Of a stretch of DNA of 64,000 nt, positions 36,413 to 45,234 are shown piece after piece. The translations under genes were made by a program, and so were the position numbers. Where the stretch lies: positions 1,116,001 to 1,180,000 of the forward strand of contig NZ_CP030047.1 of NCBI RefSeq assembly GCF_015291625.1, written 5' to 3'. How positions within the stretch are numbered: the stretch's first letter is position 1; each line of letters starts with the position of its first letter. This DNA is from Bradyrhizobium sp. CCBAU 53421. Its GTDB lineage: Bacteria > Pseudomonadota > Alphaproteobacteria > Rhizobiales > Xanthobacteraceae. A model generated the notes under the pieces. The model was not told where the DNA came from. It worked only from the letters and a program-made list of their open reading frames with translations, and made no database searches.

Positions 36413-37423
36413 CTATCCGGTCCGCGCTCGGCGTCCTTCGATCGGATAGGCGGGATCGTTGAAGCCCGGGGTCGAGGGATGGCCGGTGACGACGAGGCGG
36501 TCGATCAGGGCTTCGTCCTCTGCGGTGAAGCGGTAGTCGAGCGCGCGGATGTAATCGTCCCATTGCGCTTCGGTGCGTGGCCCCGCGATGACCGCACTGA
36601 CGAACGACGAGTTGAGCACCCAGGCGACCGCGAACTGCCCGGCGGTGATGCCGCGGCTCTCGGCGTGGCGCTTGATCTCCTGCGCGAGTTGCAGCGATTC
36701 CGGCCGCCACTCGGTCTGCATCATGCGCTTGTCGTTGCGGCCGGCGCGGGTATCCGCAGGCGGTGCGGTGTCGGGCGCGTATTTGCCGGTCAGCACGCCG
36801 CGCGCCAGCGGGCTATAGGGCACGATGCCGAGGCCGTAATAAGCGCAGGCCGGGAAATGCTCGACCTCGGGCATCCGGTTCATCGCGTTGTAATAGGGCT
36901 GGCTCGCGACCGGACGGTCGATGCCGAGCCGGTCGCAGATGTTGCAGATCTCGGCGACGCGCCAGGCACGGTAGTTGGAGACGCCGAAATAGCGCACCTT
37001 GCCGGCGCGGATCAGGTCGCCCATCGCGCGCACCGTCTCGTCGAGCGGCGTCGCGTGGTCTTCCTTGTGCAGGTAGTAGACGTCGATGTAGTCGGTGCCG
37101 AGCCGCTTCAGGCTCTCGTCGGCAGCCTGCAACACCCAGCGCCGCGACAGCCCGCCATGGTTCGGATCGTCGCCGATCGGATTGGCGAGCTTGGTCGCGA
37201 GCACCCAGTTCGACCGGCTGTTCGAGATCGCGCGTCCCACGACCTCCTCGGACTTGCCGCCATTATAGGCGTCGGCGCTGTCGATGAAGTTGATGCCGGC
37301 CTCGCGCGCCTTCGCCACGATCCGCGACGAGGTCGCCTCGTCGGTCGGTCCGCCGAACATCATGGTGCCGAGGCAGATCGGCGAGACCTTCAGGCCGCTG
37401 CGGCCGAGCTGGCGATATTGCAT
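36413..37423 (-). CDS. Aldo/keto reductase
   Basis: 336 residues, MQYRQLGRSGLKVSPICLGT start as in the YghZ/YajO-like AKRs. Catalytic tetrad: D48 (FIDSAD), Y53 (DAYNGG), K78 (LATKLAN) and a His in YYLHKEDH. NADPH-binding residues are near the C-terminus (VIAGPRTEAQWDDYI). ATG 37423 has GGAGGA a few bases upstream. Reduces aldehydes or ketones, substrate unknown. The hotdog thioesterase gene starts 24 bases upstream on the same strand. Confidence 0.9.
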   Translation of the reverse strand: MQYRQLGRSGLKVSPICLGTMMFGGPTDEATSSRIVAKAREAGINFIDSADAYNGGKSEEVVGRAISNSRSNWVLATKLANPIGDDPNHGGLSRRWVLQAADESLKRLGTDYIDVYYLHKEDHATPLDETVRAMGDLIRAGKVRYFGVSNYRAWRVAEICNICDRLGIDRPVASQPYYNAMNRMPEVEHFPACAYYGLGIVPYSPLARGVLTGKYAPDTAPPADTRAGRNDKRMMQTEWRPESLQLAQEIKRHAESRGITAGQFAVAWVLNSSFVSAVIAGPRTEAQWDDYIRALDYRFTAEDEALIDRLVVTGHPSTPGFNDPAYPIEGRRARTG

Positions 37424-37447
37424 CGATCGTTCCTCCGGAATGACGCG

Positions 37448-37873
37448 TCAGCTGTCGTTCTTCAGAATCTTGAACACGCCGTTGGCCATCGCGATGCAGC
37501 GCTTGTCGACGGCTACCTCGGCCGTGATGAAGATCAGGCTGCGGGTCGAGCGCACCACGCGCGGCCGGGTCGTCAGGATCTCGCCGATCTTGCCGGCCTC
37601 GACGAAATGGGTATCGAGCTGCACCGTCGCAAGCGTCGGCTTGCCCGAGACGAAGCGCGCGGCCATGCCGCAGGCGCGGTCGGCGAAGGTCATGATGACG
37701 CCGCCCTGCACCAGGCCGCGGCGATTGTGGTGCTTGTCTTCGGTGATCAGCGCGAGCTCGAGCGCGCCGTCCTTCAACCGTTCCCACAGCGGGCCGATCA
37801 GCGTCAGGAAACCCGTGGTGTCGGCGATCTTCCAGCCGTCGGATTTGAGTTTGTCCGCGGCCTTGGCCGTCAT
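37448..37873 (-). CDS. PaaI-type hotdog-fold thioesterase
   Basis: 141 residues forming one hotdog domain. HNRRGLVQGGVIMTFADRAC is the hotdog helix with the conserved Gly-Gly and the acidic catalytic residue, and TVQLDTHFVEAGKIGE and TRSLIFITAEV are the central strands. It likely hydrolyses acyl- or aryl-CoA. It may be co-transcribed with the aldo/keto reductase gene (24-base gap) and diverges from the NUDIX gene. Confidence 0.85.
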   Translation of the reverse strand: MTAKAADKLKSDGWKIADTTGFLTLIGPLWERLKDGALELALITEDKHHNRRGLVQGGVIMTFADRACGMAARFVSGKPTLATVQLDTHFVEAGKIGEILTTRPRVVRSTRSLIFITAEVAVDKRCIAMANGVFKILKNDS

Positions 37874-37965
37874 GAGGAGGGATCCCTTGCTTGCAGATGA
37901 TTGATCGCAGGAGGCATGTCGTTCCGCTCATTTCATCAAACGCTGATGTGTTGTAGTCAAGATCA

Positions 37966-38595
37966 ATGGCCCGCACATTTGACGATGCCACCCGGCGGAA
38001 TATCGCAGAGCTCTGCTCAGCGTTCGCGCGCCTGGCGCCGGCCGATGCGGCACCGACGCTGAAGCGCGCGGCGGTCGCGATCGCGCTGACCGAAGGTGAT
38101 GACAACAATAGCACGGCATTCCTGCTGACCCGCCGCAGCGCGCAGCTGCGCTCCCACGCCGCGCAATGGGCGCTGCCGGGCGGCCGCTGCGATGCCGGCG
38201 AGACCCAGACTGAGGCCGCGCTGCGCGAGCTGCACGAGGAGCTTGGGCTGGCGCTGTCCGAGCGCGACGTGCTCGGCATGCTCGATGATTATCCTACGCG
38301 CTCCGGCTATCTCATCACGCCGGTCGTGGTCTGGGCTGGTGCACGTGCGGCGATCACGCCGAACCCGGACGAGGTCGCGTCCGTCCATCGCATCGGTCTC
38401 GATGCGGTCGAGCTCGAGGGCGCATTCAGCTTCGTCACGATCCCGGAGAGCGCGCGGCGCGTGATCCGCTTCCGGCTCGGCGGCCAGCAGATCCATGCGC
38501 CGACCGCCGCGCTGATCTATCAGTTCCGCGAGGTGCTCGCCGGCCGCAACACCCGCGTCGCCGATCTGGAGCAGCCGGTGTTCGCGTGGAAGTAG
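37966..38595 (+). CDS. NUDIX hydrolase, CoA pyrophosphatase type
   Basis: 209 residues. The NUDIX box is complete: GRCDAGETQTEAALRELHEE followed by LGL, with the LPGG start. RRSAQLRSHAAQWALPGG resembles the CoA pyrophosphatase (NudL) signature upstream of the box. It should hydrolyse CoA or a related nucleotide diphosphate. It diverges from the thioesterase gene, so CoA-ester metabolism may link them. Confidence 0.9.
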   Translation: MARTFDDATRRNIAELCSAFARLAPADAAPTLKRAAVAIALTEGDDNNSTAFLLTRRSAQLRSHAAQWALPGGRCDAGETQTEAALRELHEELGLALSERDVLGMLDDYPTRSGYLITPVVVWAGARAAITPNPDEVASVHRIGLDAVELEGAFSFVTIPESARRVIRFRLGGQQIHAPTAALIYQFREVLAGRNTRVADLEQPVFAWK

Positions 38596-38608
38596 ACTCT
38601 TGCGGCGG

Positions 38609-38794
38609 CTATTTGTGACGCCGCTTGCGGGCGTTCATCTTCATTGCCTCGCCTTGCGGATCAGGCGGATGCGTCGCGGCCTCGGGTTCCGGCGGCGCGC
38701 GCGACACATTCTCGTAACAAGAGAGCCGTGAACGCGTATCCGGAAACGACCCGCAATCCGGACGTTCGGCGCGCACAGGTGCGGCAAGCGTCAA
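38609..38794 (-). CDS. Small hypothetical protein with DC...SRLSCYE motif
   Basis: 61 residues from TTG 38794, MTLAAPVRAERPDCGSFPDT, then RSRLSCYENVSR and a basic tail MNARKRRHK. The C-x-n-RLxCY pattern recalls a motif (ARLACYD) seen in small secreted proteins. There is no clear signal peptide in frame. An older, longer version may have been truncated: a stop lies seven codons upstream of the start. Low support. Confidence 0.4.
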   Translation of the reverse strand: MTLAAPVRAERPDCGSFPDTRSRLSCYENVSRAPPEPEAATHPPDPQGEAMKMNARKRRHK

Positions 38795-38963
38795 CGCGCC
38801 AGAGTGCCGTCCTCATCGCAATCTCCAAGGCATTCTTGGGAAACGCATTCTTCGGAGAACGCTGCATTGTGGCGAAAATTCTGGACCTGATCGCGGCATC
38901 CGGCCGCTTGCGATCCGGACATTTCCGGGCTGACTTCGCGGCCGTGCTTGCTACAACGAGGCC

Positions 38964-40160
38964 ATGCGCCCGCAATTGATTCGCTTCGTTCCTGGATTTG
39001 TCGCGCTCGCGCTCGCCGCCAGCGCGCCGTCCGTATCGGCCGGCGAGGCCGATGTGTTGCCGCCGTCCGTTGCCAACGCAATGGCGCAGGCCTCGCCGCA
39101 GGCGATCATGGAGTATCGCCGCAAGCTGCAGGAATATGAAGAGGCGCGCGCCGCCTTCGAGCAGGACGCCAGCGCCTATTGGAGCGCGATCGCCGACAAG
39201 CGACGCGGCCGCAACGCCAAGCGCCGCGACCGCGTGCAGATCACGCTCGACGACTACGTGCTGCAGCAGCCGCCGGTCTATGAGGGCCCGAAGCGGCCGG
39301 TCAATCCGGCGCCGGAAGAGGAGGGCGGCAAGCCGCCGCGTCCGCCCAAGACCATTCCGGTGGCATCGGATCTGGTCCGGGCGGCGGCCGAACAATTCCA
39401 GTTCACGCCGCAGCGACCGACGAGCGAGGTCGAGTTCAAGCGCGCCTATGCCCGCTACGCGCGCGCCGCGGGGCTGACGCCGGAGCAGGCGGTGCGGGTC
39501 TATTCATTCGAGACCGGCGGCACCGGCAATTACGACGTGCAGGCCGGCATCGAGCATGGCGGCAAGCGCGCCATCTCCACCGCGATGGGCTACAACCAGC
39601 TGCTCACCACCAACACCGTCGAGCTCTTGGCCGAGCAGGGCCATGAATTCGTGCGGGATCTGACCGCGCGGGTTGCAGCGACGCAAGGACCGGCGCGCAA
39701 GGCCATGGAGCACAAGCTCGCGGTGCTGAAGAAGATGGTCGCGTTCACGCGCACCGTGCCCGACGACTGGTCGGCGCATCAGCGCCTCGCCGACACGCCG
39801 CAGGGCTGGGCCTGTCACGCCATGGTGCTCGACATCGATATCGGCCCGATGCTGCAGACCCACAAGCTGCTGACCTCGGTGATCTTCGCCCGCAACAAGG
39901 GCTACACAAGGCCGCTGACCGCGGCCGAGCTCGAGATGATGAACCTGACCGGCGACGGCACCGGGCTCGACATGGTGACCATGCCGCAGGCGATGCGCGA
40001 GCAGGTACCGACCACGAATTTCTTCCAGCGCTCGGGCTATGAGCGCAATCCGGTCGCGATCCGTCACAACACCGTGGCCAGGCTGCTCGCGGTCACCAAT
40101 GAGCGGATGGATTCCAACAGCAACAAGCCCGGCGCGCGGGAATTGGCCGCGGCGTTCTGA
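38964..40160 (+). CDS. Secreted protein, divergent transglycosylase-like domain
   Basis: 398 residues with a signal peptide (cleavage near SVSAGE), a Lys/Arg-rich helical region, a Pro-rich hinge (PPRPPKTIPV) and a C-terminal domain from about residue 145. That domain has AGLTPEQAVRVYSFETGGTG with E183, then ISTAMGYNQLLTTNTVELLA, which lines up with the catalytic Glu and GLMQL-type motifs of lysozyme-like folds. Lytic activity is an inference. It may be a host- or wall-related exported protein. The stop is followed by a repeat that continues to the next gene's end. Confidence 0.72.
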   Translation: MRPQLIRFVPGFVALALAASAPSVSAGEADVLPPSVANAMAQASPQAIMEYRRKLQEYEEARAAFEQDASAYWSAIADKRRGRNAKRRDRVQITLDDYVLQQPPVYEGPKRPVNPAPEEEGGKPPRPPKTIPVASDLVRAAAEQFQFTPQRPTSEVEFKRAYARYARAAGLTPEQAVRVYSFETGGTGNYDVQAGIEHGGKRAISTAMGYNQLLTTNTVELLAEQGHEFVRDLTARVAATQGPARKAMEHKLAVLKKMVAFTRTVPDDWSAHQRLADTPQGWACHAMVLDIDIGPMLQTHKLLTSVIFARNKGYTRPLTAAELEMMNLTGDGTGLDMVTMPQAMREQVPTTNFFQRSGYERNPVAIRHNTVARLLAVTNERMDSNSNKPGARELAAAF

Positions 40161-40169
40161 GGTCTGCCG

Positions 40170-40260
40170 AAAAGCGCTAGAGCATGTTCGGTTCTGATTG
40201 AATCAGAACCGAAGCTCTTCACGCGAACCGGCGTCCACTTCGCTCGAACACGCTTTAGTT
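40170..40260. repeat. Intergenic repeat family B, copy 1
   Basis: AAAAGCGCTAGAGCATGTTC, then CGGTTCTGATT/AATCAGAACCG (40189-40211), then CTTCACGCGAACCGG and CACTTCGCTCGAACACGCTTTAGTT. Read on the minus strand it aligns with 59353-59446 over CTAAAGCG, TTCGAGCGAAGTGGA and CCGGTTCGCGTGAAG. It contains the TAA stop of the 40255-40554 gene. Confidence 0.9.
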
Positions 40261-40554
40261 CGAGCCGAACATGAACTTGCCGTCGCCCTCGAGGTAGGGC
40301 CCGGAGCGCATGTAGAGCTGGCCGTTATGGCCGATGAAGAACAGCGTCCCCTTCGGCACCTTCTTGGCGCCCTTCAGCAGCGTGTTGGCATTGCTGGTCC
40401 CCATCTTGTAGGCCCAGGTCTTGCCCTCCTTGTCATAGGCGTAGCCCATGTCGGTCTTCAGCTCCCAGGGCGCAGCCTCTTGCGCGAATGCGCATGTCGT
40501 CAGTGCAGCAAGGGTCGCGGTCGCAATAAAGGTCTTGGTCAAAAAATGCGTCAT
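40255..40554 (-). CDS. Small secreted hypothetical protein
   Basis: 99 residues from ATG 40554, with GGAGG just upstream on the coding strand. The signal peptide MTHFLTKTFIATATLAALTT ends at CAFA before QEAAPWELK. The mature 75-residue protein has GYAYDKEGKTWAYKM and GTLFFIGHNGQLYMR, a beta-rich look. The stop codon TAA at 40257-40255 lies inside repeat family B. Diverges from the secreted protein at 40760. Family not recognised. Confidence 0.75.
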   Translation of the reverse strand: MTHFLTKTFIATATLAALTTCAFAQEAAPWELKTDMGYAYDKEGKTWAYKMGTSNANTLLKGAKKVPKGTLFFIGHNGQLYMRSGPYLEGDGKFMFGSN

Positions 40555-40759
40555 GATCCACCTCCGGCCGAAAAACGGCGTCGTCCCCACTCTTCTTGAA
40601 CAAATCACGAACGGCATTCGCGCGTCAATACGACAATCGGTGCGGCCGCCCACGCACGCCAGCGACTTTGTGATTTCCCGCATCAAGCTTGGCGACTATT
40701 TTCGCGTTACCGTTTACAAACGCTTCGATTGGCGGAAACACTACCTGGGGGTGATCGCG

Positions 40760-41239
40760 ATGAACCACGTCATGAAGATCGGTATCGGTGTCGCTCTGTC
40801 GTTCATGGCGCTGGCGTCAGTCGCGCGGGCGGACGAGTTCAAGCTCTCCAACAACCAGCGGATCTCCTGCAGCCGCGGCCTGTCGGCCGGCAAGCTCAAC
40901 ACTTCGACCTGCAAGTCCTACGCTTACCTGTTCAACGCCAAGACCTCTGAATATTTCCGCTGCCAGGTCTCGCTGGCGCTGACGCGGGACAACAAGGAGG
41001 TCATCAACGTGCAGGCCGACGGCGGCTGCACCAAAAAGCCGCGCATCTTCGAGACCGACGGCAATTACACGTTCGACGCCACCGAGACCGAGCCGCCGAA
41101 CACCAATTCGTTCTTCGGCCCGGGCGGCTATGCAATCTGGGCCAGCGATACCAACACCCAGAAGATCCGCGGCTGCATCACCATCTCGTCCGGCCTCGGC
41201 TCCGATATTTCGAAATGCCTCGACATGACGTTTCAGTGA
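40760..41239 (+). CDS. Secreted Cys-containing hypothetical protein
   Basis: 159 residues, from ATG 40760. The signal peptide MNHVMKIGIGVALSFMALAS ends VARA, before DEFKLSNNQR. The mature part has six cysteines (in ISCSRG, STCKSY, YFRCQV, GGCTKK, RGCITI, SKCLDM), enough for three disulfides, and reads as a compact periplasmic protein. I do not recognise the family. It is 205 bases divergent from another small secreted protein. Confidence 0.75.
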   Translation: MNHVMKIGIGVALSFMALASVARADEFKLSNNQRISCSRGLSAGKLNTSTCKSYAYLFNAKTSEYFRCQVSLALTRDNKEVINVQADGGCTKKPRIFETDGNYTFDATETEPPNTNSFFGPGGYAIWASDTNTQKIRGCITISSGLGSDISKCLDMTFQ

Positions 41240-41258
41240 CGGCGGCGCGGGCGGCGTG

Positions 41259-42161
41259 ATGCGCAAGCTGCGCCCGGCCCCGCTGTGCCGCTCCTGGCTG
41301 TTTCTCGAAGGCGCCAACGAGGCGGTCCTGCAAGGCGCGGCCGCCAGCGGCGCCGATGTGTTGATCCACGAGCTGGAGGACTTCACCCCGCCGACGCTAC
41401 GGGCGACGGCGCGGGCGCTGGCGGCTGAGCTCTACGCGGCCTGGCGCGACCAGGGCGTGGTGGTCGCGGTCCGCGTCAATCCGCTGGATCAGGACGGCAT
41501 GGACGATCTTGCCGCGGTGATGCGCGGCCGTCCGGATATCGTCGCGCTGCCGAAGGTCGCCGAGCCGCACCATGTCGTCAGGCTCGACGAGGCGGTGACG
41601 CGGTTCGAGCGCGACTACGGCATCGCTGAGGGATCGACGGCGCTGCTCCCGAACATCGAGTTCGCGCGCGGGCTGGTGCAAACCGGCGCGATCGCGGCGG
41701 CGAGCCGGCGCACCATCGGCTGCCTGATGGCCTCCGAAGACCTCGCCGCCGATCTTGGCGCCGAGCGCGGCAGCGATGGCCTGGAACTCGCTTACGCGCG
41801 GCAGCGTTTCATCGTCGAATGCCGCGCCGCCAGTGTCGTAGCGGTCGATTGTCCCTACACCTGGAGCGACGCTGCGGGCGTCGAACGCGACACGGTCTGG
41901 GCGCGACGGCTGGGTTACACCGCAAAGAGCCTGGTCGATCCCGCGCATGCCGCCATCGTCAACGACGTCCTCACGCCGAGCGAGGATGAGCTGCACCAGG
42001 CGCGCAGGATCGTCGCTGCCTTCGAAGCGGCACGGGCACAGGGTCTTGGGCGCGTCGAGCTCGACGGCTCGCTGCTCGAAGTTCCGACCTATTCCAACGC
42101 AAAGCGCCTGATCGCGCGCGGGGAAGCGCTGCGCGCGATCGATCGCGGCGTTCAGGCCTGA
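41259..42161 (+). CDS. HpcH/HpaI-type CoA ester lyase (CitE-like)
   Basis: 300 residues (ATG 41259; GTG 41256 is an alternative). CitE-like fold: RSWLFLEGANEAV, HELEDFTPP, VRVNPLDQDGMDDL, ALPKVAEPHHV, IEFARGLVQTGAIA, and DVLTPSEDELHQARRIV. It likely cleaves a CoA ester such as malyl-, citramalyl- or citryl-CoA. Bacterial relatives are often annotated as citrate lyase beta subunit without the alpha and gamma partners, which are absent here too. Convergent with the EAL gene. Confidence 0.87.
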   Translation: MRKLRPAPLCRSWLFLEGANEAVLQGAAASGADVLIHELEDFTPPTLRATARALAAELYAAWRDQGVVVAVRVNPLDQDGMDDLAAVMRGRPDIVALPKVAEPHHVVRLDEAVTRFERDYGIAEGSTALLPNIEFARGLVQTGAIAAASRRTIGCLMASEDLAADLGAERGSDGLELAYARQRFIVECRAASVVAVDCPYTWSDAAGVERDTVWARRLGYTAKSLVDPAHAAIVNDVLTPSEDELHQARRIVAAFEAARAQGLGRVELDGSLLEVPTYSNAKRLIARGEALRAIDRGVQA

Positions 42162-42175
42162 GCAGAGGCCGAGCC

Positions 42176-43390
42176 TCAGGACGCCGGCTCTTTCTCCGAG
42201 AAGTGCATGCGCGAGCGGGCGAACTTCTTGACGCCCATCGGCTTGCCGAACAGGTAGCCCTGGACCTGATCGAAATCCATCTCGTGCGCGGCGAGGAAAT
42301 CCGCGCGCGTCTCCACCCCCTGCGCGACAACCTGCGCACCGGCGTCGTGTGCGAGCTCGACGATACGCCGGCACACCGTCTGCTTCAGACGCTGATCCGC
42401 GCAACCGGTGACGTATTGATGATCGACCTTCAGCTGGACGAATGGAAAGTTCGGCAATCCCAGCAAGGACGGCCAGTTGGCGCCGACATTGTCGATCGAG
42501 ATACCGATATTGTGCAGCCGAACGCGCCGGGCGACCTCGATCGCGAGGTCGAGATTGTCGACCACCTCGGCGCTGTCGATCTCGATCAGCAGGCCGGCGA
42601 AGGCGGCGTGATCGGGGATCCGGTAGCAAAGCTCGCGCACTGCATGATCGTCGGCGAGGAAGGAGATCGGCAGGTTGATCGAAAGATTGACCGGCCCGAT
42701 CTGCTCCAGGAGATAACGCCAGTCCTCGATCGCGCGCTCGATCACGAACTCGGACAGCGCATGAAAATGCGGATCGCTTTCGTCGGGGATGAAGTAGGCC
42801 GGCGGCACGACGCCCCATGCGGGATGGCGCATCCGGATCAGCGCCTCGGCGCCGCTCGGAACCAACGTCCGGAGATGAATTTTCTGCTGATACCACAGCT
42901 CGAGCCAGCCGGCCTTCAGCGCTTCGGGCACATCTACCGCCGGGCTCGGCGCGGGCTCGAGCGGCATCAATGACGCGAGACTGTCACGAAGGGTTCCGGC
43001 GCTGAACGGGGTGGAGAGAGCCGGCAGCATGGCGATGCCGTACTCATCGCCGATCTGCCGGACCGCCTTGACGATGATCGAGTCCGGCTGGCCGATGACG
43101 AGGACCTTTCCGCCGTAGTCCTTTCTCACCAAAGTCTCGAGAATTTTACTGACTTCGATGCCGTCCACGGATACGCCGAGCACCAGAAGATCGGGCCGTT
43201 CCGCGTCGAGCACGGTGTCGAGTTCCAAGGCCTGGCTGCATTCACTGGTGATGAAGCCGAGGTCTTCCAGCGCCTCCGCGAGAAAGGTCCGAAGGTGTTT
43301 TTTGCTGTCCGCAATGCATGCGCGTGGGGTCAGCTTGCGATGTCCGAACCAGCCGGCTCGTGGTTGTGTGATGTGGCTGATGTGATTCAT
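42176..43390 (-). CDS. Pseudo-receiver plus degenerate EAL domain protein
   Basis: 404 residues. A receiver-like domain (about 22-140) has G72 where the phosphoacceptor Asp should follow PDLLVL, so it looks unphosphorylatable. The EAL domain (about 155-395) keeps E182-A-L184, N239, E270, D300, K321, E360 and Q377, but the DDFG motif reads DNVG (N301) and AEGVE reads AQGVE (Q357). Two c-di-GMP phosphodiesterase residues are thus replaced. It is more likely a c-di-GMP sensor or scaffold than an enzyme. It ends 14 bases from the convergent lyase gene. Confidence 0.88.
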   Translation of the reverse strand: MNHISHITQPRAGWFGHRKLTPRACIADSKKHLRTFLAEALEDLGFITSECSQALELDTVLDAERPDLLVLGVSVDGIEVSKILETLVRKDYGGKVLVIGQPDSIIVKAVRQIGDEYGIAMLPALSTPFSAGTLRDSLASLMPLEPAPSPAVDVPEALKAGWLELWYQQKIHLRTLVPSGAEALIRMRHPAWGVVPPAYFIPDESDPHFHALSEFVIERAIEDWRYLLEQIGPVNLSINLPISFLADDHAVRELCYRIPDHAAFAGLLIEIDSAEVVDNLDLAIEVARRVRLHNIGISIDNVGANWPSLLGLPNFPFVQLKVDHQYVTGCADQRLKQTVCRRIVELAHDAGAQVVAQGVETRADFLAAHEMDFDQVQGYLFGKPMGVKKFARSRMHFSEKEPAS

Positions 43391-44034
43391 GCCCCGCCTT
43401 GTCCGTAGTTACCCCGGCTTGACTCGTACATCCTAGAGCCGCGGCAATCATGGAAATTTCTGGTTCATACATTGATTGGCTCGCTAACCTTAAAGGATTC
43501 AATTCGACTCAAATGATGCTGGAATCGCCGCGTCTTGCCGCGGTTACGCGCGCAACAAATGCGTCATCTGGCGTTCATGAGAGCAATCGTGTCCGACTTT
43601 GCACCTTGCCGGAAACGTCGCGCGCGTGTGTCATCGCGAGACGACGTTAATGACTGTGTTGTCGCGTCGTTGCTGGCGCGTAATTGCGTCATTGTCGGAC
43701 ATCAGGTCGAGTTGCCGTCGAGCAATGACGGCGAATCAGATCATCGGTTCTGCGATGCCAATGCAGTCGTGCGTGACGTCATCGCTGCCGATCGCAACGT
43801 CTCCGGCATCAACGCGCAGTAGCCGATCAGCCCGGCACGAGCGACGGCTGCAAGGAACAGGAAGGCTGCCGGCGAAAATCGGCTTGCGGCCGCAGACGTG
43901 CAGGCACCGGCTTCCAGCGCAGGTAAAGTGGTGCTGCCATCAGGGATTTCGGCCCTGCATGCGTCATTTGGATGGGTTGACCCGGCGGGAGCGTGCGGCC
44001 AATTTCCGGCCCGGCTCAGGGGAGAATAATACTC
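43391..44034. other. Long intergenic gap between the REC-EAL and TAXI genes, no confident gene
   Basis: 644 bases without a convincing coding sequence. Several small frames exist on the plus strand, such as 43450-43650 (66 residues), but none has a good ribosome-binding site or a recognisable family. ATGCGTCATCTGG at 43559-43571 recurs as ATGCGTCATTTGG at 43959-43971, and CGTCATTG (43687-43694) is complementary to CAATGACG (43723-43730). AGGGGAG at 44018-44024 is the ribosome-binding site of the next gene. Confidence 0.6.
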
Positions 44035-44982
44035 ATGAAATCAAGGTTGATGGCTGCCGCGATCGTGGCCGCCAGTGTTTTGTCCGCGCCTGTCGCGCAG
44101 GCCGAGCAGTTCATTAACGTGCTCACCGGCGGTACTTCGGGCGTCTACTATCCGCTCGGTGTCGCGATCGGAAAGATCTACGGCGACAAGATCGCCGGCG
44201 TGAAGACCCAGGTGCAGGCGACCAAGGCCTCGGTCGAGAACCTGGTGCTGCTGCAGCAGGGCCGCGGCGAGATCGCCTTCACGCTCGGCGATTCGCTGAA
44301 GGCGGCCTGGGAAGGCGACACGGAGGCCGGCTTCAAGAACAAGCTCGACAAGCTGCGCACCATCGGCGCGATCTATCCGAACTACATCCAGATCGTCGCC
44401 ACCGCCGAAAGCGGCATCAAGACGCTGGCCGATCTGAAGGGCAAGAGCCTGTCGGTCGGCGCGCCGAAGTCCGGCACCGAGCTCAACTCGCGCGCGATCC
44501 TCGCGGCCGCCGGCATGAGCTACAAGGATCTCGGCAAGGTCGAGTATCTGCCGTTCGCCGAATCGGTCGACCTGATGAAGAACCGCCAGCTCAACGCCAC
44601 GCTGCAGTCCGCCGGCCTCGGCGTCGCCTCGCTGAAGGATCTCTCGACCTCGAGCGAGATCACCGTGGTCGCCGTGCCGAAGGAGACCGTCGACAAGATC
44701 GGTCCGCCCTTCGTCTCCGTGATCATCCCGGCCAACACCTATACCGGCCAGGACAAGGACGTGCCGAGCGCCGCGGTCGTGAACTACCTCGTCACCGCGA
44801 GCGCGGTGTCGGACGATCTCGTCTATCAGATGACCAAGCTGGTCTACGAATCGCTGCCGGAACTCGCCAATGCCCACGCCGCGGGCAAGGAGATCAAGCT
44901 CGAGGCCGCCGCGACCGGCAGCCCGGTGCCGCTGCACCCCGGCGCGATCCGCTATTACAAGGAAAAGGGCCTGATCAAGTAG
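44035..44982 (+). CDS. TAXI family TRAP transporter solute-binding protein
   Basis: 315 residues from ATG 44035, with a signal ending in VAQAEQFINVLTGGTSG. TGGTSGVYYPLGVAIGK and the QGRGEIAFTLGDS segment are hallmark TAXI sequences. It captures a solute (organic acids or amino acids in characterised relatives) in the periplasm for the fused TRAP permease downstream. A repeat hairpin of about 150 bases separates the two genes. ATG 43993 is in frame but lacks a site as good as AGGGGAG at 44018. Confidence 0.93.
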   Translation: MKSRLMAAAIVAASVLSAPVAQAEQFINVLTGGTSGVYYPLGVAIGKIYGDKIAGVKTQVQATKASVENLVLLQQGRGEIAFTLGDSLKAAWEGDTEAGFKNKLDKLRTIGAIYPNYIQIVATAESGIKTLADLKGKSLSVGAPKSGTELNSRAILAAAGMSYKDLGKVEYLPFAESVDLMKNRQLNATLQSAGLGVASLKDLSTSSEITVVAVPKETVDKIGPPFVSVIIPANTYTGQDKDVPSAAVVNYLVTASAVSDDLVYQMTKLVYESLPELANAHAAGKEIKLEAAATGSPVPLHPGAIRYYKEKGLIK

Positions 44983-45003
44983 GGCTGGGGCGTCTGTTCC
45001 TTC

Positions 45004-45156
45004 GTCATTGCGAGGAGCCAACGGGTCGCGCGAATGCGCGCCCGATGACAGGCTCCGCGACGAAGCAATCCACTCCTCCGCTTGCGGCGTGATGGATTGC
45101 TTCGCGGAGCCTGTCATCCGGCGGCGCTACGCGCCGACCAGGTGGCTCGCAATGAC
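45004..45156. repeat. Intergenic repeat family F, copy 1, between TAXI and TRAP permease genes
   Basis: GTCATTGCGAG (45004-45014) pairs with CTCGCAATGAC (45146-45156). Inner GAAGCAATCCA (45062-45072) pairs with TGGATTGCTTC (45093-45103). The right half is shared with 25978-26024 and with G1 at 22531-22700. Confidence 0.88.
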
Positions 45157-45234
45157 GGCGGCACGGCTTTTCCCGGTTTCGGGACACAAGCCAGGTGGAT
45201 ATAAGCGTCGCGGGCACGGCGGGGGACTCATTCA

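Noticed and set aside
43450..43650. 66-residue open frame on the plus strand
   Set aside because: No clear ribosome-binding site, no recognised family, and the region looks non-coding.
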